A stretch of DNA of 64,000 nucleotides from Chrysoporthe austroafricana (taxonomy: Eukaryota > Ascomycota > Sordariomycetes > Diaporthales > Cryphonectriaceae). The position numbers were made by a program, and so were the translations under genes. Positions 11,007 through 21,131 of this stretch are shown here, in pieces. The first letter of the stretch is position 1, and every line of letters begins with the position of its first letter. The notes beneath the pieces are model-generated. The model was not told where the DNA came from, searched no databases, and saw only the letters and a list, made by a program, of their open reading frames with translations. The DNA is taken from positions 2,356,001-2,420,000 of the forward strand of contig JYIP02000003.1 of NCBI GenBank assembly GCA_001051155.2, given 5' to 3'.

Positions 11007-13492
11007 TCACTCACTGAAATTCGTGCGTGGGTCTCCGGTTGCCTTGGCCGCCGAGCAACGGGCCATCGTCGGCGAACTGTGAGAAAAACTGTCAGCAGAG
11101 TCGCGGGGATACAACATTCACGGGCCGACGAACCTTCTCGAGATGGCGTCTGTGAAGTAAAAGTTCTCAATAGGGAGCTTCAGAGCTGCTCCGGTAGTCT
11201 TAGCGCCCTTGTTCTGTTCCACGAGTTGCACCTTGCTGAGCTGCGGAAGGGCAACGGGCTCGACAACGTCGTACGCTGCAAGGGCAGGGCTGATCTCAAC
11301 CATTCTGTCGCGCAGAGCAGCAACATCGTCATACGGCAGAGGAGCTCCGAGGAACTCGCTGACTGCCCGGATGATCTTCCAGTCGGTACGAGCGGCACCA
11401 GGCAGTCCTGTTGCAGCCCTTGTCATCTGGACACGGCCTTCGGTGTTGACATAAGTGGCGTTCTTTTCTGTGTACGCAGCTCCCGGCAGGACGACGTCGG
11501 CAATCTGCGCACCCCTGTCACCATGGTGACCCTGGTAGACGACGAAGGCGTCCTTTGGTATGTCGGCCTCGTTGATCTCATCCGCGCCAAGGAGCCAGAC
11601 GAACTTGGGAGTTATCTCAGCGACCTCCGCGGAGGGTGTCACGAAGCCAACCTCAAATGCTCCCGCTCGAGAAGCTGCCCGCTGGAGGACGTTGTAGCCG
11701 TTCCATTCCTCGGTGACAAAGTTGGCTGCGTTCTTGTCAACAAAGGCTCCGATCGCCTCGTAGAAGGCCTTGGCGTCGGCGTGGTCCGTCACACCAGAGC
11801 CCACAATAACCATGGGCTTCTTTGCAGACGAGAGCTTCTTGCCAAAAGGTCCAGACAGGGCCTTCTTCAGGGCGTTGAGATCGGTGCCCAGATGCTCAAA
11901 CTCGAAGGTGGAATCCCAAGTCTCACCGACCACGCCAATCTCGAGATCTGACCGCAGCCACTGCTTCCGGATTCGTGCGTTGAGCACAGCAGCTTCATGT
12001 CTTGGGTTGCTGCCCACTATGAGAATAGTGTCGGCCTCCTCGATGCCCCAGATCCTGGAGTTGAACAAGTAGTTGGACCGCACGTCAACACCATGAGCGA
12101 CGGGCTGGCTACCAGAGGGCATGTCGAGCGCCAGGTTCTCCGAGCCGAGTTTGTTGGCAAGCTCCTTCATGGCAACCATGGACTCGACGTCTACCAGCTC
12201 GCCAGCAACGACCTTGAACTCGTTGCCTTTGGGCGCCTTCTTCTCCCAGGCCTGAGCGATCTCCGTCAGGGCCTGCTCCCAGTCTGCCGACTCGAACTTG
12301 CCCTCCCGACGTACAAGGGGCAGAGTCAGCCGCTGTGTCTTCAGACCGTCGCATGCAAATCGAGTCTTGTCGTTGATCCACTCCTCATTGACATCGTCAT
12401 TGAGCCGGGGAACGACACGCATAACCTCGAGACCACGGGCGTCGACCCGTATGTTTGAGCCGAGTCCATCCAGAACGTCGATGGATTCCGTCTTCTTCAG
12501 TTCCCAAGGCCTTGCTCGGAAAGCATATGGTTTGGACGTGAGAGCTCCCACGGGGCAGAGGTCGATGACGTTGCCGGACAGCTCAGAGTCGAGGTTCTGT
12601 TCCAGGTATGTACCGATCTGAATGTCGTTGCCACGGCCTGTCGAGCCCATCTCGGGAGCCCCGGCGATATCGTTTGCGAATCGAATACATCTCGTGCAGT
12701 GGATACATCGGTTCATCGACGTCTTGACCAGCGGGCCAATGTTCTTGTCCTCCACAGCTCGCTTTCCACCAATTTCGTGAAACCGTCCGCGGTCCGCTCC
12801 GTATCGCATTGACTGGTCTTGAAGGTCACACTCTCCACCTTGGTCACAGATGGGACAGTCCAGGGGGTGGTTGGCCAGCAGAAACTCCATAACACCCTCT
12901 CGGGCTTTGTGGGCGAGCGGCGAGTTGGTCTTCACAACCATGCCAGGTGCTACTGGCCATGCGCATGAGGCGACGGGTTTCGGTGCTCTTTCGACTTCGA
13001 CCAGGCACATACGACAATTTCCCGCAATCATCAACTTCCTGTAGATGTTCGATCAGCCGCGTTGTCTAAGGGGCTGTGGGTCGGGGGGGGGGAGGGGATG
13101 GCTTCTTCGTACTCGTGATAGCAATATCTGGAGATGTTCTAGTCAGCAGAGTCGCGGAGGGATTCTGAGGAGGAGCAGTCATACCTTGGAACAGTCGATC
13201 CGGCCTTCTCACATGCTTGAATTAGAGCCGAGCCGGCTATGGGACTGTCAGACGAAGCCGGGCCAATTCGAACCGGGGAAGCACCGTACCTTCTATGGAA
13301 ACTTTCTTTCCATCTTTGAGGGTGTTAGCAGACAGTCCCGTATTGTGGATGCCCTCAAGGCCTTGCTCACGTACCAATTGTGAGCTCGACCTCGGCAGGT
13401 CGTTGAGCTGTCGCAGAAAAAGCTCTGGCGGCGTTGGCGGCCGGTCGCCTGCCGTTCCGCCAAGCCGAACGTGCTAGAGTCTGTCGCAGCAT
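11007..13492 (-). CDS. nuo78: NADH:ubiquinone oxidoreductase 78-kDa subunit (complex I, NDUFS1)
   Basis: Six exons: 13492-13375, 13313-13290 (24 nt), 13236-13185, 13127-13113 (15 nt), 13038-11134 and 11076-11007; 727 aa with every phase consistent. It carries the electron-transfer iron-sulfur clusters N1b, N4 and N5 of the complex I peripheral arm in the mitochondrial matrix. The N-terminus (MLRQTLARSAWRNGRR) is a presequence. The 2Fe-2S ferredoxin ligands have spacing C-x10-C-x2-C-x13-C and begin with the Cys in RYCYHE. The N5 motif is HPLDCPICDQGGEC, and the N4 set is CIHCTRC plus the later DLCPVGALTS. The C-terminal half is the molybdopterin-oxidoreductase-like domain. The final exon gives a Lys/Arg-containing tail ending TNFSE. 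Confidence 0.96.
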
Positions 13493-14317
13493 CGTGTCGT
13501 CTCGACGGAGACAGAAGATGACAAGGCAGAAGAAGGAAAGAAGAGAGGGCGGCGAGTGTGAGGTGGTGTAGGCCTCTAGGGATAGGACGTGGGAATAGTT
13601 GACGTCTCCAGGTTCGAAGTGGCGCTGGAAATGCCCGATTACCAAGTGCGGGGATTTGATTGGCTCGAGCTGGGCTGGGACCCACTATGGAGCTCTCGCC
13701 TTAAAACTTCACGGTCGTTGGCGGATCCCGCGTTCGCGATCTTCCGTTTTTCTTCTCCAAACAAAATTGTACCATGTGCACATTTATTGTGGGTGGGCTC
13801 GAGTATGGTTCCGCGCGAGCAGAACCTATGCTTCGGTCGAGCTCTCCTCTATCTTGTGCTCTAGAATAAGTTCAGACGCCGATTATGGAAGTATGTGAGA
13901 GCCAATCTGGCTCGATGTGCAATGCCTCTTACCGCCGGTCGTTACATCCCACTCCTCCGTGAGCTCGGGGCGAGATACAGCTGTTATTGAGAAAAGCACC
14001 TGTTCGCCCTCATGCGGCATATCATCCAACCGGAAACGCTCCCATGTTCAAGGCCATGTAGCATTCTCCTAATGTGCCTGTTCGCAACGCCTGTACGCCC
14101 CGGGTGATAATGCAACCAGGGTTGTTTTTGTTTCTCCGTCTCTCCCCCCCCCCTTTTGAAGCTCCCCGCCCTGCTTCTGGAATCAAATGATCTGAAATCG
14201 CCCAAGGGCGAGGGAGACGTTCGCAATGCTAAAGATTTTGCCGTGGGCCGTCCGCAGGCCCCGCGACGTAGTGACGTTTGCAGTGTGTCCTGTCGCCGTG
14301 GCCGCGCCATAGACAGA
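13493..14317. other. Intergenic upstream of NUO78
   Basis: About 820 bp between the NUO78 start and the 3' end of the next minus-strand gene. No gene is recognised apart from the CCAAT motif noted at 13659. Confidence 0.55.
13659..13663 (-). promoter_or_regulatory. CCAAT box upstream of NUO78
   Basis: On the minus strand the sequence reads GAGCCAATCAAATC, 167 nt upstream of the NUO78 ATG. CCAATCA is the recognition core of the fungal CCAAT-binding (Hap) complex, which regulates respiratory genes. Function here is inferred from sequence and position only. Confidence 0.45.
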
Positions 14318-15061
14318 TCAAGTCATCCTTCTCGCCCTCTCAATGCTCGTGTTGAGTCTGTCTCTGACGTTCTTGACGTGAATGCCGCTGTAATTCTCAA
14401 TCTCCTTCGCCCCGTGGTGTGCCACGTAAAGGACCTCGCGCACCGTAAGCTCGTGTGGCGACAGTTGGCCAGCAGGCAGGGTGACAGCCGCGCTCTTGTA
14501 CTCAGCCAGCTTCTCTGGCGATAGATGGTAGGACAGGTTCGGGTTTGCTGGTGCTGTTACGTTGGCGAGAAGCTTCTCGCCCTCCTCCCAGCCCATTTCC
14601 TGCGGCTCGTGAGGTACAGAAAGAGGACGTGTCTTCTTGGCCTCGGCGATGCGGCGTCGAGCTTCACGTTCGAACATGAAAGCCAAATTGTCTCTCACTG
14701 CCTTCTCATTGGCATCCAGGCTGGCTTGCATTTGCTGTAGGCGCTCAACACGGTCTTGAGCCGGTTCGATCGGCTCCAAAAGATTGTCCTTGAGCGGGAC
14801 GAAGATAGCAGAGATAGTGTGACTGAATGCCGGTACGCTGTCCTCTGTCTCTGACTGATTTAGATTGTCCATTGTCTCGACAACTGTGGAGGGCTTGTCG
14901 GCAGCTGTGCTGGCAGCGTGACCACTGCGGGCTGGGTCTATGTTTGCGATGATAGCTTTGCCTCCGCGTCGTTTTGGCAGCACCTTCAGAACAGGGGTGT
15001 TATTAACAAAATGCCTGATAGCTGTTAGATCCGAGGGCATAGAAACAGTGGTCTTATTCAA
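14318..15061 (-). CDS. Hypothetical protein
   Basis: Uninterrupted frame of 247 codons, ATG at 15061-15059, stop at 14318. I do not recognise a family. The predicted protein is hydrophilic, with a basic patch (VLPKRRGGKA) near residue 28. A possible coiled-coil follows (about 100-145, VERLQQMQASLDANEKAVRDN, then a run of Arg/Glu-rich helix). The C-terminal half (HELTVREVLYVAHHGAKEIE, then VKNVRDRLNTS) also looks helical. No signal peptide or membrane segment. Regular amino-acid composition over the whole length and helical periodicity favour a real gene over a chance frame. A further 5' exon upstream of 15061 cannot be excluded. Confidence 0.5.
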   Translation of the reverse strand: MNKTTVSMPSDLTAIRHFVNNTPVLKVLPKRRGGKAIIANIDPARSGHAASTAADKPSTVVETMDNLNQSETEDSVPAFSHTISAIFVPLKDNLLEPIEPAQDRVERLQQMQASLDANEKAVRDNLAFMFEREARRRIAEAKKTRPLSVPHEPQEMGWEEGEKLLANVTAPANPNLSYHLSPEKLAEYKSAAVTLPAGQLSPHELTVREVLYVAHHGAKEIENYSGIHVKNVRDRLNTSIERARRMT

Positions 15062-15890
15062 TCTAGGGGACAGGTTGATTCTTACAGAGAGTTATCGATT
15101 TTACTGTTCCCTGCTGGAGAGGTGCACAAAGGTCGGAAGGACAAATGGCCGATGAGAGGTCCAGCTCCGAGTGACAGAAGCTTAAACCCGGAGAAAGCAC
15201 AACCCACCCTATGTTAACATTATACTCAGAAGGCAACTGCTTTGGAATCAGATGCTGAGTCAACTGGTATCCTTCGTTGATCTGATTCGTCAATGTTTAT
15301 GAATGAGTCTAGCCTTCAAAGAAAATTGTGCACTAGCCAGGATCTCTGATAGAATGGCAGCACGATGGTGGTGTATTCTAGCATCTTTGCAAACATAGTC
15401 ATAGACCTACAAACATATTATGATCCCCATCAAAATGCAGCATGGCGGTACAGAGAGCTGTAGATTTCGCGGCTCGGGGCTGCTGAGTACTCCAATCCCT
15501 GCTCTAGAGCGGAAACATGCACTGCTCCTCAATGCATTGCACAGAAAGGATACATCTATCATAAAACCCGGTGTACTACTCTCCGGGCAGTCAAGCAGAT
15601 CCCATTCCACAGCATCTCGCGGCTGCCTGTCGAAGCATATCCAAAACAGCTAATGCCTGCACTCTCGCCGCCACAGTTACCCTTTGGCACCTTTGGAGGG
15701 CGGGACCTGCTTGTCGGCTAGCGGTCCGAAACTGTCAAGCCGGTTGCGAATATCGAGACCGCTCCAGCCCTTGGATGTACAGCCGTCATTCTTGCCGTGG
15801 CTTCATAGAGGACAGCGTGCCAAACGGTCAGGCGTACCGCAGGCCCGGAGCCTCTGTCAGTGTTGATTTTGACGGTCCGCCGACGGCCTC
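15062..15890. other. Intergenic, about 830 bp
   Basis: Between the hypothetical gene and the ATG37-like gene, both minus strand. No coding frame is convincing. Confidence 0.55.
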
Positions 15891-16884
15891 TCATCTGGAT
15901 GGCAGGACCTCGCGGACGTATTCTCTTCCGATCTTGAGCGCAGCCCGGACAAGATCCTCAAGTCTTCTGTCTTTCCTCCTCCGCATCCATAGCAGGATGA
16001 GAGCCAGGAGGAACGCATCGATGACCAAATGCTTCATGGCGACCCATAATATCCAGCCCGTCCAGGCGCTGAGACTGCGTTCCCTTTTCAGCCGCCACTC
16101 CCTGCCAGTCGTGATCTGCTCCCTGAGGGCTGCTATCTCTGTAGACAGCCGCACGATTGCTCGCTCCATCTTCTTGGACCACTTGTCCCCTCTCTTGACG
16201 TACTCCCCGTCGTCATCATGATCGCCTGCCGCCATACGTCTCTGATAGTCCTGCTCCGCCTCGTCCTCCTCGCTCATCGGGCTGAGGATCTTCAAGGGTC
16301 CGTCGGTACCCGACATGGGCTGCGCAAACCGCTGCGGACTCCTGTCCACGCCGAGCTGCTTTGCAGAAAGCTCTGACGAGCTGGGGCTGTTGTTCTTGAT
16401 CTGGTTCCACACAAACTCGAGCTCGGATACCAACTCGGCTGCGTTTCTGTGTGACGGTTGTCAGCGAGCTGCTCCCCTCGGCCCGCCATTTGAAGGCCTT
16501 GCCACTCACGGCGTCGTTGCATATTTGTGCATAGTCTCGATCAGAGCCTCGATATACCGCCGTTTTGCCTCGGTCCTGCTGAGTCCTCTCTGCGAATCCC
16601 AGGCATCCCATTTGTCCTGCTCCCGCTGCAGGTCGTCAGCCGCCAGGCCGGTGCCTGAACTCGGTCTCTCCATGACTCCGTCGACGTCGCCCTCCATCGC
16701 TTGCTTGTAGAGGCCATAGAGGCGCATTCGGTCGGGGGGCGGCGGTCGCGCAGCTCCGGTCTTGGGTATCTTCTTGACGGTGTTGAGCGCATGCACGAAT
16801 ACTCGGTCTGGTCGCGAGATGTGAGATTAGATAGAGTCTCGCTTCGTCTCGTACACGAACAGACTTGCCTACTGAGTCCGCCAT
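15891..16884 (-). CDS. Tail-anchored acyl-CoA-binding protein, ATG37/ACBD5 type
   Basis: Three exons: 16884-16869 (16 nt), 16807-16510 and 16446-15891; 289 aa. Residues 1-105 form an acyl-CoA-binding domain: MADSVDRVFVHALNTVKKI, then the PPPPDRMRLYGLYKQAMEGDV segment, WDAWDSQRGLSRTEAKRRYIEAL. The middle is acidic and disordered. A hydrophobic segment near the C-terminus (about residues 232-256, VIDAFLLALILLW) is followed by RRRKDRR, a basic tail typical of peroxisomal tail-anchored proteins. Members of this group (yeast ATG37, mammalian ACBD5) sit in the peroxisomal membrane, and ATG37 acts in pexophagy. The first intron (16808-16868) begins GCAAGT. Only this GC donor keeps the frame and gives the family N-terminus, whereas the nearby GTAGGC is out of phase. 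Confidence 0.85.
16808..16868 (-). other. GC-AG intron in the ATG37-like gene
   Basis: 61-nt intron with donor GTAG|GCAAGT and acceptor CCAG|ACCG. The exon phase (1) matches only with the GC donor; a GT at the upstream GTAGGC would leave phase 0 and shift the frame. Confidence 0.75.
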
Positions 16885-17776
16885 GCCCGGCGAAATATAT
16901 CGCTGGTGCCAGCGACGGCACCAGATCGATCGCCTGCTTGTGAGAAGAGATGCCGCGGCGCGTGGATTCGACTACACCGATGATCGAGCGCTAACGTCAC
17001 CAGGCATAGAATGCTCGCGACTTTGCTCTAGGATGCAAGCTCAATTCGGAGTCGCGGAAAGAAAGAAATTGAAAAGGGGGGGAAGAACGCGTAGAAGCAA
17101 CCATACGCAATGTTGATACAAGGCTTTCTATAACTGTCTTCTCCATTAAATGCTCAGTAAGGTCGACCGATTGCCAGTTCATCCCGCCTCTAGATTCGAC
17201 GTTCTGGTTTGGCGCGCGGTGAGTGCAGCGGCATCGGTGTAACGCAACTGATTGAACCTCGGCCTCGGCGTACCAGGCGTGCCTCCCCGCGACTTGCATG
17301 CCTTGCCCGCGGACCCCAATTGAAGAAGCGGGCACCCCCAGGCTGATCGACAGCTAGTTACGGCTGGCCTTTGCATCTCTTCTGGAAGGGGTGAGGGCAG
17401 GGGACATAAAAATGAAGGATAGAGAAGTAAATAAAATAAAACAAAAATAAAATGGAAAAAAATGGGGAAAAAAATAATAAGTAGAAGAAGGACAAAACTG
17501 TCACTCGCTCACTATGATACCTTGTCGGGCGACTCTCTCTTCCAAGGTCAAAATGCGCGGGACGATCACTCCCAGGTCAGTTCCCACGGGTTAAGTAGAC
17601 TGGTTGCGTACACAGATCACGGCTTTGTGGAGGGACCTCGCAAGATGGGTATCGTCTTTCGTAATGCTATCCGGACATGTCCCGCACCCCATCCCGCCCG
17701 CTTGCGCATGGATGCATGTGTCTACAGCTGCATGCTATGGCTAGCGGTGGGCGTGATGCGACTGTGGCTCGCTGCT
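16885..17776. other. Intergenic with A-rich tract
   Basis: About 890 bp between the ATG37-like start and the RNase III stop. The segment 17404-17490 is strikingly A-rich on the plus strand (repeated AAATAAAA-like runs), that is T-rich downstream of the RNase III gene on its own strand. Confidence 0.6.
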
Positions 17777-18979
17777 CTAGAAGTCCAGTCCCCTTGAGGC
17801 TCCCTGTTGAGCTGCATGCTTGTTCTCGTGTATGGCCCGCTTCTTCTCCCTGTAGGTGTCCATGAGCTTCTTGTTCTCGAGCGCGTTCTGCGCCGCCTTC
17901 TCATTTGCCTCGGACTTCTTCTTAGCAGTGCCTATGCCCAGCTGTACCGTCTCGCCATAACCCACCAGGAATGCCCCTTGTGTGAACAGCTTCATGTTCG
18001 TCATAGGATCTCTCTTCTGTTGTCGTCCCTCGTCTAGAGATCGATACTCGATCTGCACTCGGGGCTCCCGGAGAACTAGGTCGGCGGCGAGCACATCCTT
18101 GGCCGATCCGCGTCGCGGGTTCTGCAATTGCTGATTTGCCGACATCGTGCCTGAGTTCATTGTCGGGGCTACGAGTGACGGCTCTTGCTTCCCCTGCCAC
18201 TTGCGTTTCTTGATCTGTTCAGAGATGGTGGTACTCCAAAGTGCCTTGAGCCAGGATGCTGTTTTCGATACACCTCTGATGGGATCGGAAAGAATGATGG
18301 CTGCAACATGAGCCTCAAAGATATCACCCAGTACTTTGGCCCGCTCTTTTGAAGTGGCCTTTGTGCCGCCCTGGCGGCCATCAAGTCCATACTCAGTTGG
18401 AATGATAGCCCGCTTGTCGAAACCATAGTGGATCGAGTAGTCCTTCAGCGTCGCGTTGCGGACAAGGACCTCCCGCATCTGGCACATGTCGCCATGCTTT
18501 AGATCCGGGAATGTGAGGAAGATGTATGCTGTGGATAGCAGGTAGAGATAGGCATCGCCAAGCCACTCAAGCTGTTCGTAGCTTCGATCGCCATAGTTAC
18601 TGACCATTCCAGCGTGAGTGAAGGATGCCAATTCCAGAGATGGGTCCAGGACACGGGGGGCAGGCGGCAGCTGGAGTGACACGTCCGATGAGGTCCACGG
18701 AGTCAAAACGGGCACTTCTGGCTGACGGTCTTCGGTGATCTCTTCTGAGGCCTCATCGCCTTGGGAGAGGGTCTGAATACTTGGCAGAAGTTCCCGGCTC
18801 AGCGTTGCCAGACGCTGTTTTAAGCTTGAGTCTGCGCCCTTGCCCCGGCTCTTGAGAGCCTGAAGACACTCGATCAAATCATCAGCGCGCTCTGATAGGT
18901 GATCTAGAGCGTCTGTGGCTCTGGGCTTTTTCGTAGCAGGCCCATCGCCAAGAAGCTCCTCATGTCGGCGCTTTGACAT
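17777..18979 (-). CDS. Ribonuclease III (Rnt1/Pac1 type)
   Basis: Single exon, 400 aa. An N-terminal helical extension (1-95) precedes an RNase III domain. It starts near LELASFTHAGM and has the signature YEQLEWLGDAYLYLLSTAY (about 134-152), the classical E-x3-D catalytic positions, then RNATL and the second acidic motif LGDIFEAHVAAIILS (about 217-231). The C-terminal region from about 305 (ADLVLREPRVQIEY...) to GTAKKKSEANEKAAQNALE is a double-stranded RNA-binding domain. Such enzymes process pre-rRNA and snRNA/snoRNA precursors in the nucleus. There is no helicase or PAZ domain, so this is not Dicer. All catalytic acidic residues expected in the two motifs are present. Confidence 0.9.
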   Translation of the reverse strand: MSKRRHEELLGDGPATKKPRATDALDHLSERADDLIECLQALKSRGKGADSSLKQRLATLSRELLPSIQTLSQGDEASEEITEDRQPEVPVLTPWTSSDVSLQLPPAPRVLDPSLELASFTHAGMVSNYGDRSYEQLEWLGDAYLYLLSTAYIFLTFPDLKHGDMCQMREVLVRNATLKDYSIHYGFDKRAIIPTEYGLDGRQGGTKATSKERAKVLGDIFEAHVAAIILSDPIRGVSKTASWLKALWSTTISEQIKKRKWQGKQEPSLVAPTMNSGTMSANQQLQNPRRGSAKDVLAADLVLREPRVQIEYRSLDEGRQQKRDPMTNMKLFTQGAFLVGYGETVQLGIGTAKKKSEANEKAAQNALENKKLMDTYREKKRAIHENKHAAQQGASRGLDF

Positions 18980-19425
18980 CTGCCTGTGTGTGTCAGTTCC
19001 AAAGCTCTGTCCAGATCATGTCCAAGCAGGCTGTCTCACATTTCCAAGGACATGCGCTTCTCTCGAGAGCTCTTAGAATCTAATGGCGAGATAATGTGCG
19101 GGATATTGATAGCGTGAAATGCCTTCTAAGATGCTGAAGGGAGAAGAAGCGGTGATTCTTTGAGAGATACAAACCCGTTTCTCTCGTATGTCGTAGGTTG
19201 CTGCTGAATGGGTAAATCAGCCTGCAGATGGCAAGGGCTTGGCAAGCATCTCTTTAGTGCTCAGGCTGGGGTGCAGCGTGCGCCCAGGCGGGCCGGGCCC
19301 ACTTTCAAAACGCCAGACCAATCAGAAACTTCTCTTTGACGTCTTCTTGACGACATGGACGAGATTCATCAATCACCAGCTACTTTGTTCTCCTCCCCAA
19401 CCTGTTGATTCTCGGCAATGTCATG
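18980..19425. promoter_or_regulatory. Divergent promoter between RNase III and mS33, with CCAAT box
   Basis: 446 bp shared by divergent start codons. A CCAATCAG sequence on the plus strand (CCAAT at 19318-19322) lies 104 nt before the mS33 ATG and could bind the fungal Hap complex. Otherwise no motif is conspicuous. Confidence 0.5.
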
Positions 19426-19922
19426 ATGTCTGTCCCTCGAGAAAGGCTCCTGCAGCTCATGCAGGTGAGGAGATGGCTCCCAGATCAACCATAATCGCGC
19501 GCTCCCCCGCTGACTTCTACCAGGCGCGATGTCGGATTTTTACGACGACCTACAACCCAGACGGCATCCGGACGGGCAACAAGATTCTACGACAGAGGTT
19601 ACGGGGACCTGCGCTCGCGGCTTACTACCCTCGGAAGATGTTCACATACAGGGAGCTCGCTGATCTATACGGGCCGGAACTGGAATTCACAATTGAGGAG
19701 GAGGAAGATCGGCTGGAGCAACTTGGATTGTAAGTCATGGTCGCTTGGCTGAAGAGGGCAACGCGTAATCTTGCTGACAATCTGCAGTTTGAAGGCGCGT
19801 GGTAAAGGTGCGCCGAAGAAGAAGAGTGGTCCTCCAGGTGAGTCTGCGTGAAACTTATCAGAAAGCTGCTAGCCTTAAGACTGACCACGATTTGCGCAGA
19901 TGCGAGGTCAAAGAAGAAATAG
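19426..19922 (+). CDS. Mitochondrial small ribosomal subunit protein mS33 (Rsm27)
   Basis: Four exons: 19426-19464, 19524-19729, 19788-19837 and 19900-19922 (23 nt); 105 aa, a usual length. The protein starts MSVPRERLLQLMQARCRIF and continues TYNPDGIRTGNKILRQRLRGPALAAYYPRK, the core signature of mS33. A C-terminal Lys-rich tail (GKGAPKKKSGPPDARSKKK) suits rRNA contact. An in-frame ATG directly before (19423) would add one Met. It is a component of the mitochondrial small subunit. Later Mets inside the retained first intron would yield a wrong N-terminus. Confidence 0.92.
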
Positions 19923-21131
19923 GACGACCGCTTGGTTGTTTAATACAATACCACTTCAAGAACATCTGCAATATGCTAAAGTCTCTGATGCCATCCCGAT
20001 CCCGATCTGCCGCCACCCCTCACCTTGTCCACGTTTGGCCAAGGCTTCTGGCATGGCCGAACATTATATCGAGACGCATCAGGTACGGTTCAAGTTCGTG
20101 GGGCCCGTGGTGACATATGTCCTGCTATTTATGTGACGGGCTGTAGACACGGCATATGGCAACTCCCGAATCCCGTAGAGGGCCGAAACTGGGTAGGGCT
20201 TGTGTTATGCTGTCAGGTTCGTGATAAGAGTACACGGACTCCATTAACCCACGACCAAGTGCTCTTCAGAGTCAATGGTGGCATTTCTCCGGGTGTGACT
20301 TCTTCGTAGATCGCTGAATATCGGTCGGAACATGAAGTTGAAGGTCAGTCTTGCTCAATATGATATACATTCAGATGCCTGGAGGTCAGACCGCTGACCT
20401 CGTATTGCGATGATGTCGGCGGCCTCTGACATTAAGTGAAAACTTTCTCTTTGTGCATTAATTTACCTGATCTATATGCCATGATGTAGACGTTGTCCTC
20501 CAGCAAGCGAATCGCTTTGTGGAAGGTATTATGTCTGGAGGGGGGTTGTCCTTTGTGTGTGTGATATTCACCTTGATTTTCTTGCTACATTCTAAATGCT
20601 AGCCTCTATATCAGCTTGAAGACTACGCTATTTTCTGTCATCTGGGTTGGCCTGTGGCGGAAGGGGGTGCCGAGCGGCCTTGAATAAGGTACGTCCCATT
20701 TCCACCGAAAGACAGGAACCCAAAATATCGGGCAAATGCTGCCCGTAGGCGGAGGAGGGAGTTGCGATTTTGTTCTGGCAAGGAACAGGGGAAGCCTTGG
20801 CCCGTTATCGAAAACACTGTCGCCCCGATGGAATCGTGAAGGGGTGGCTGCTTCCAAAACACTAGCACCTCCCTTCCGCCTTCTCCCACCTGCAAGTTTT
20901 AAACATCAGACTATCCAATTTCGCGAACAACAAAATCCATCTCCTTCTGCACCCATTTCTCCTCCCACTCTTCTTCTTGTTCAGAACACAACCGACACAA
21001 CACACTCTTCCTCCTTCAATCCACCAAGCACCCACCTCGTTTGGCCAGGATCTACGGAATCTCAGCTATTTTGTACCCATCTCAGCCCTCTTAGATTGCT
21101 TGTCCGATAGGAAGCACCTTTGGAATAGCAC
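19923..21131. other. Intergenic upstream of the Pumilio gene
   Basis: 1.2 kb without a recognisable gene. The final 200 bp (about 20935-21100) is pyrimidine-rich on the plus strand, with TCTCCTCCCACTCTTCTTC-like runs. This is common just before transcription starts or as a 5' leader in filamentous fungi. Confidence 0.55.

Noticed and set aside
10863..11951. 362-codon plus-strand frame
   Set aside because: Lies antisense to the large NUO78 exon; shadow of a real gene.
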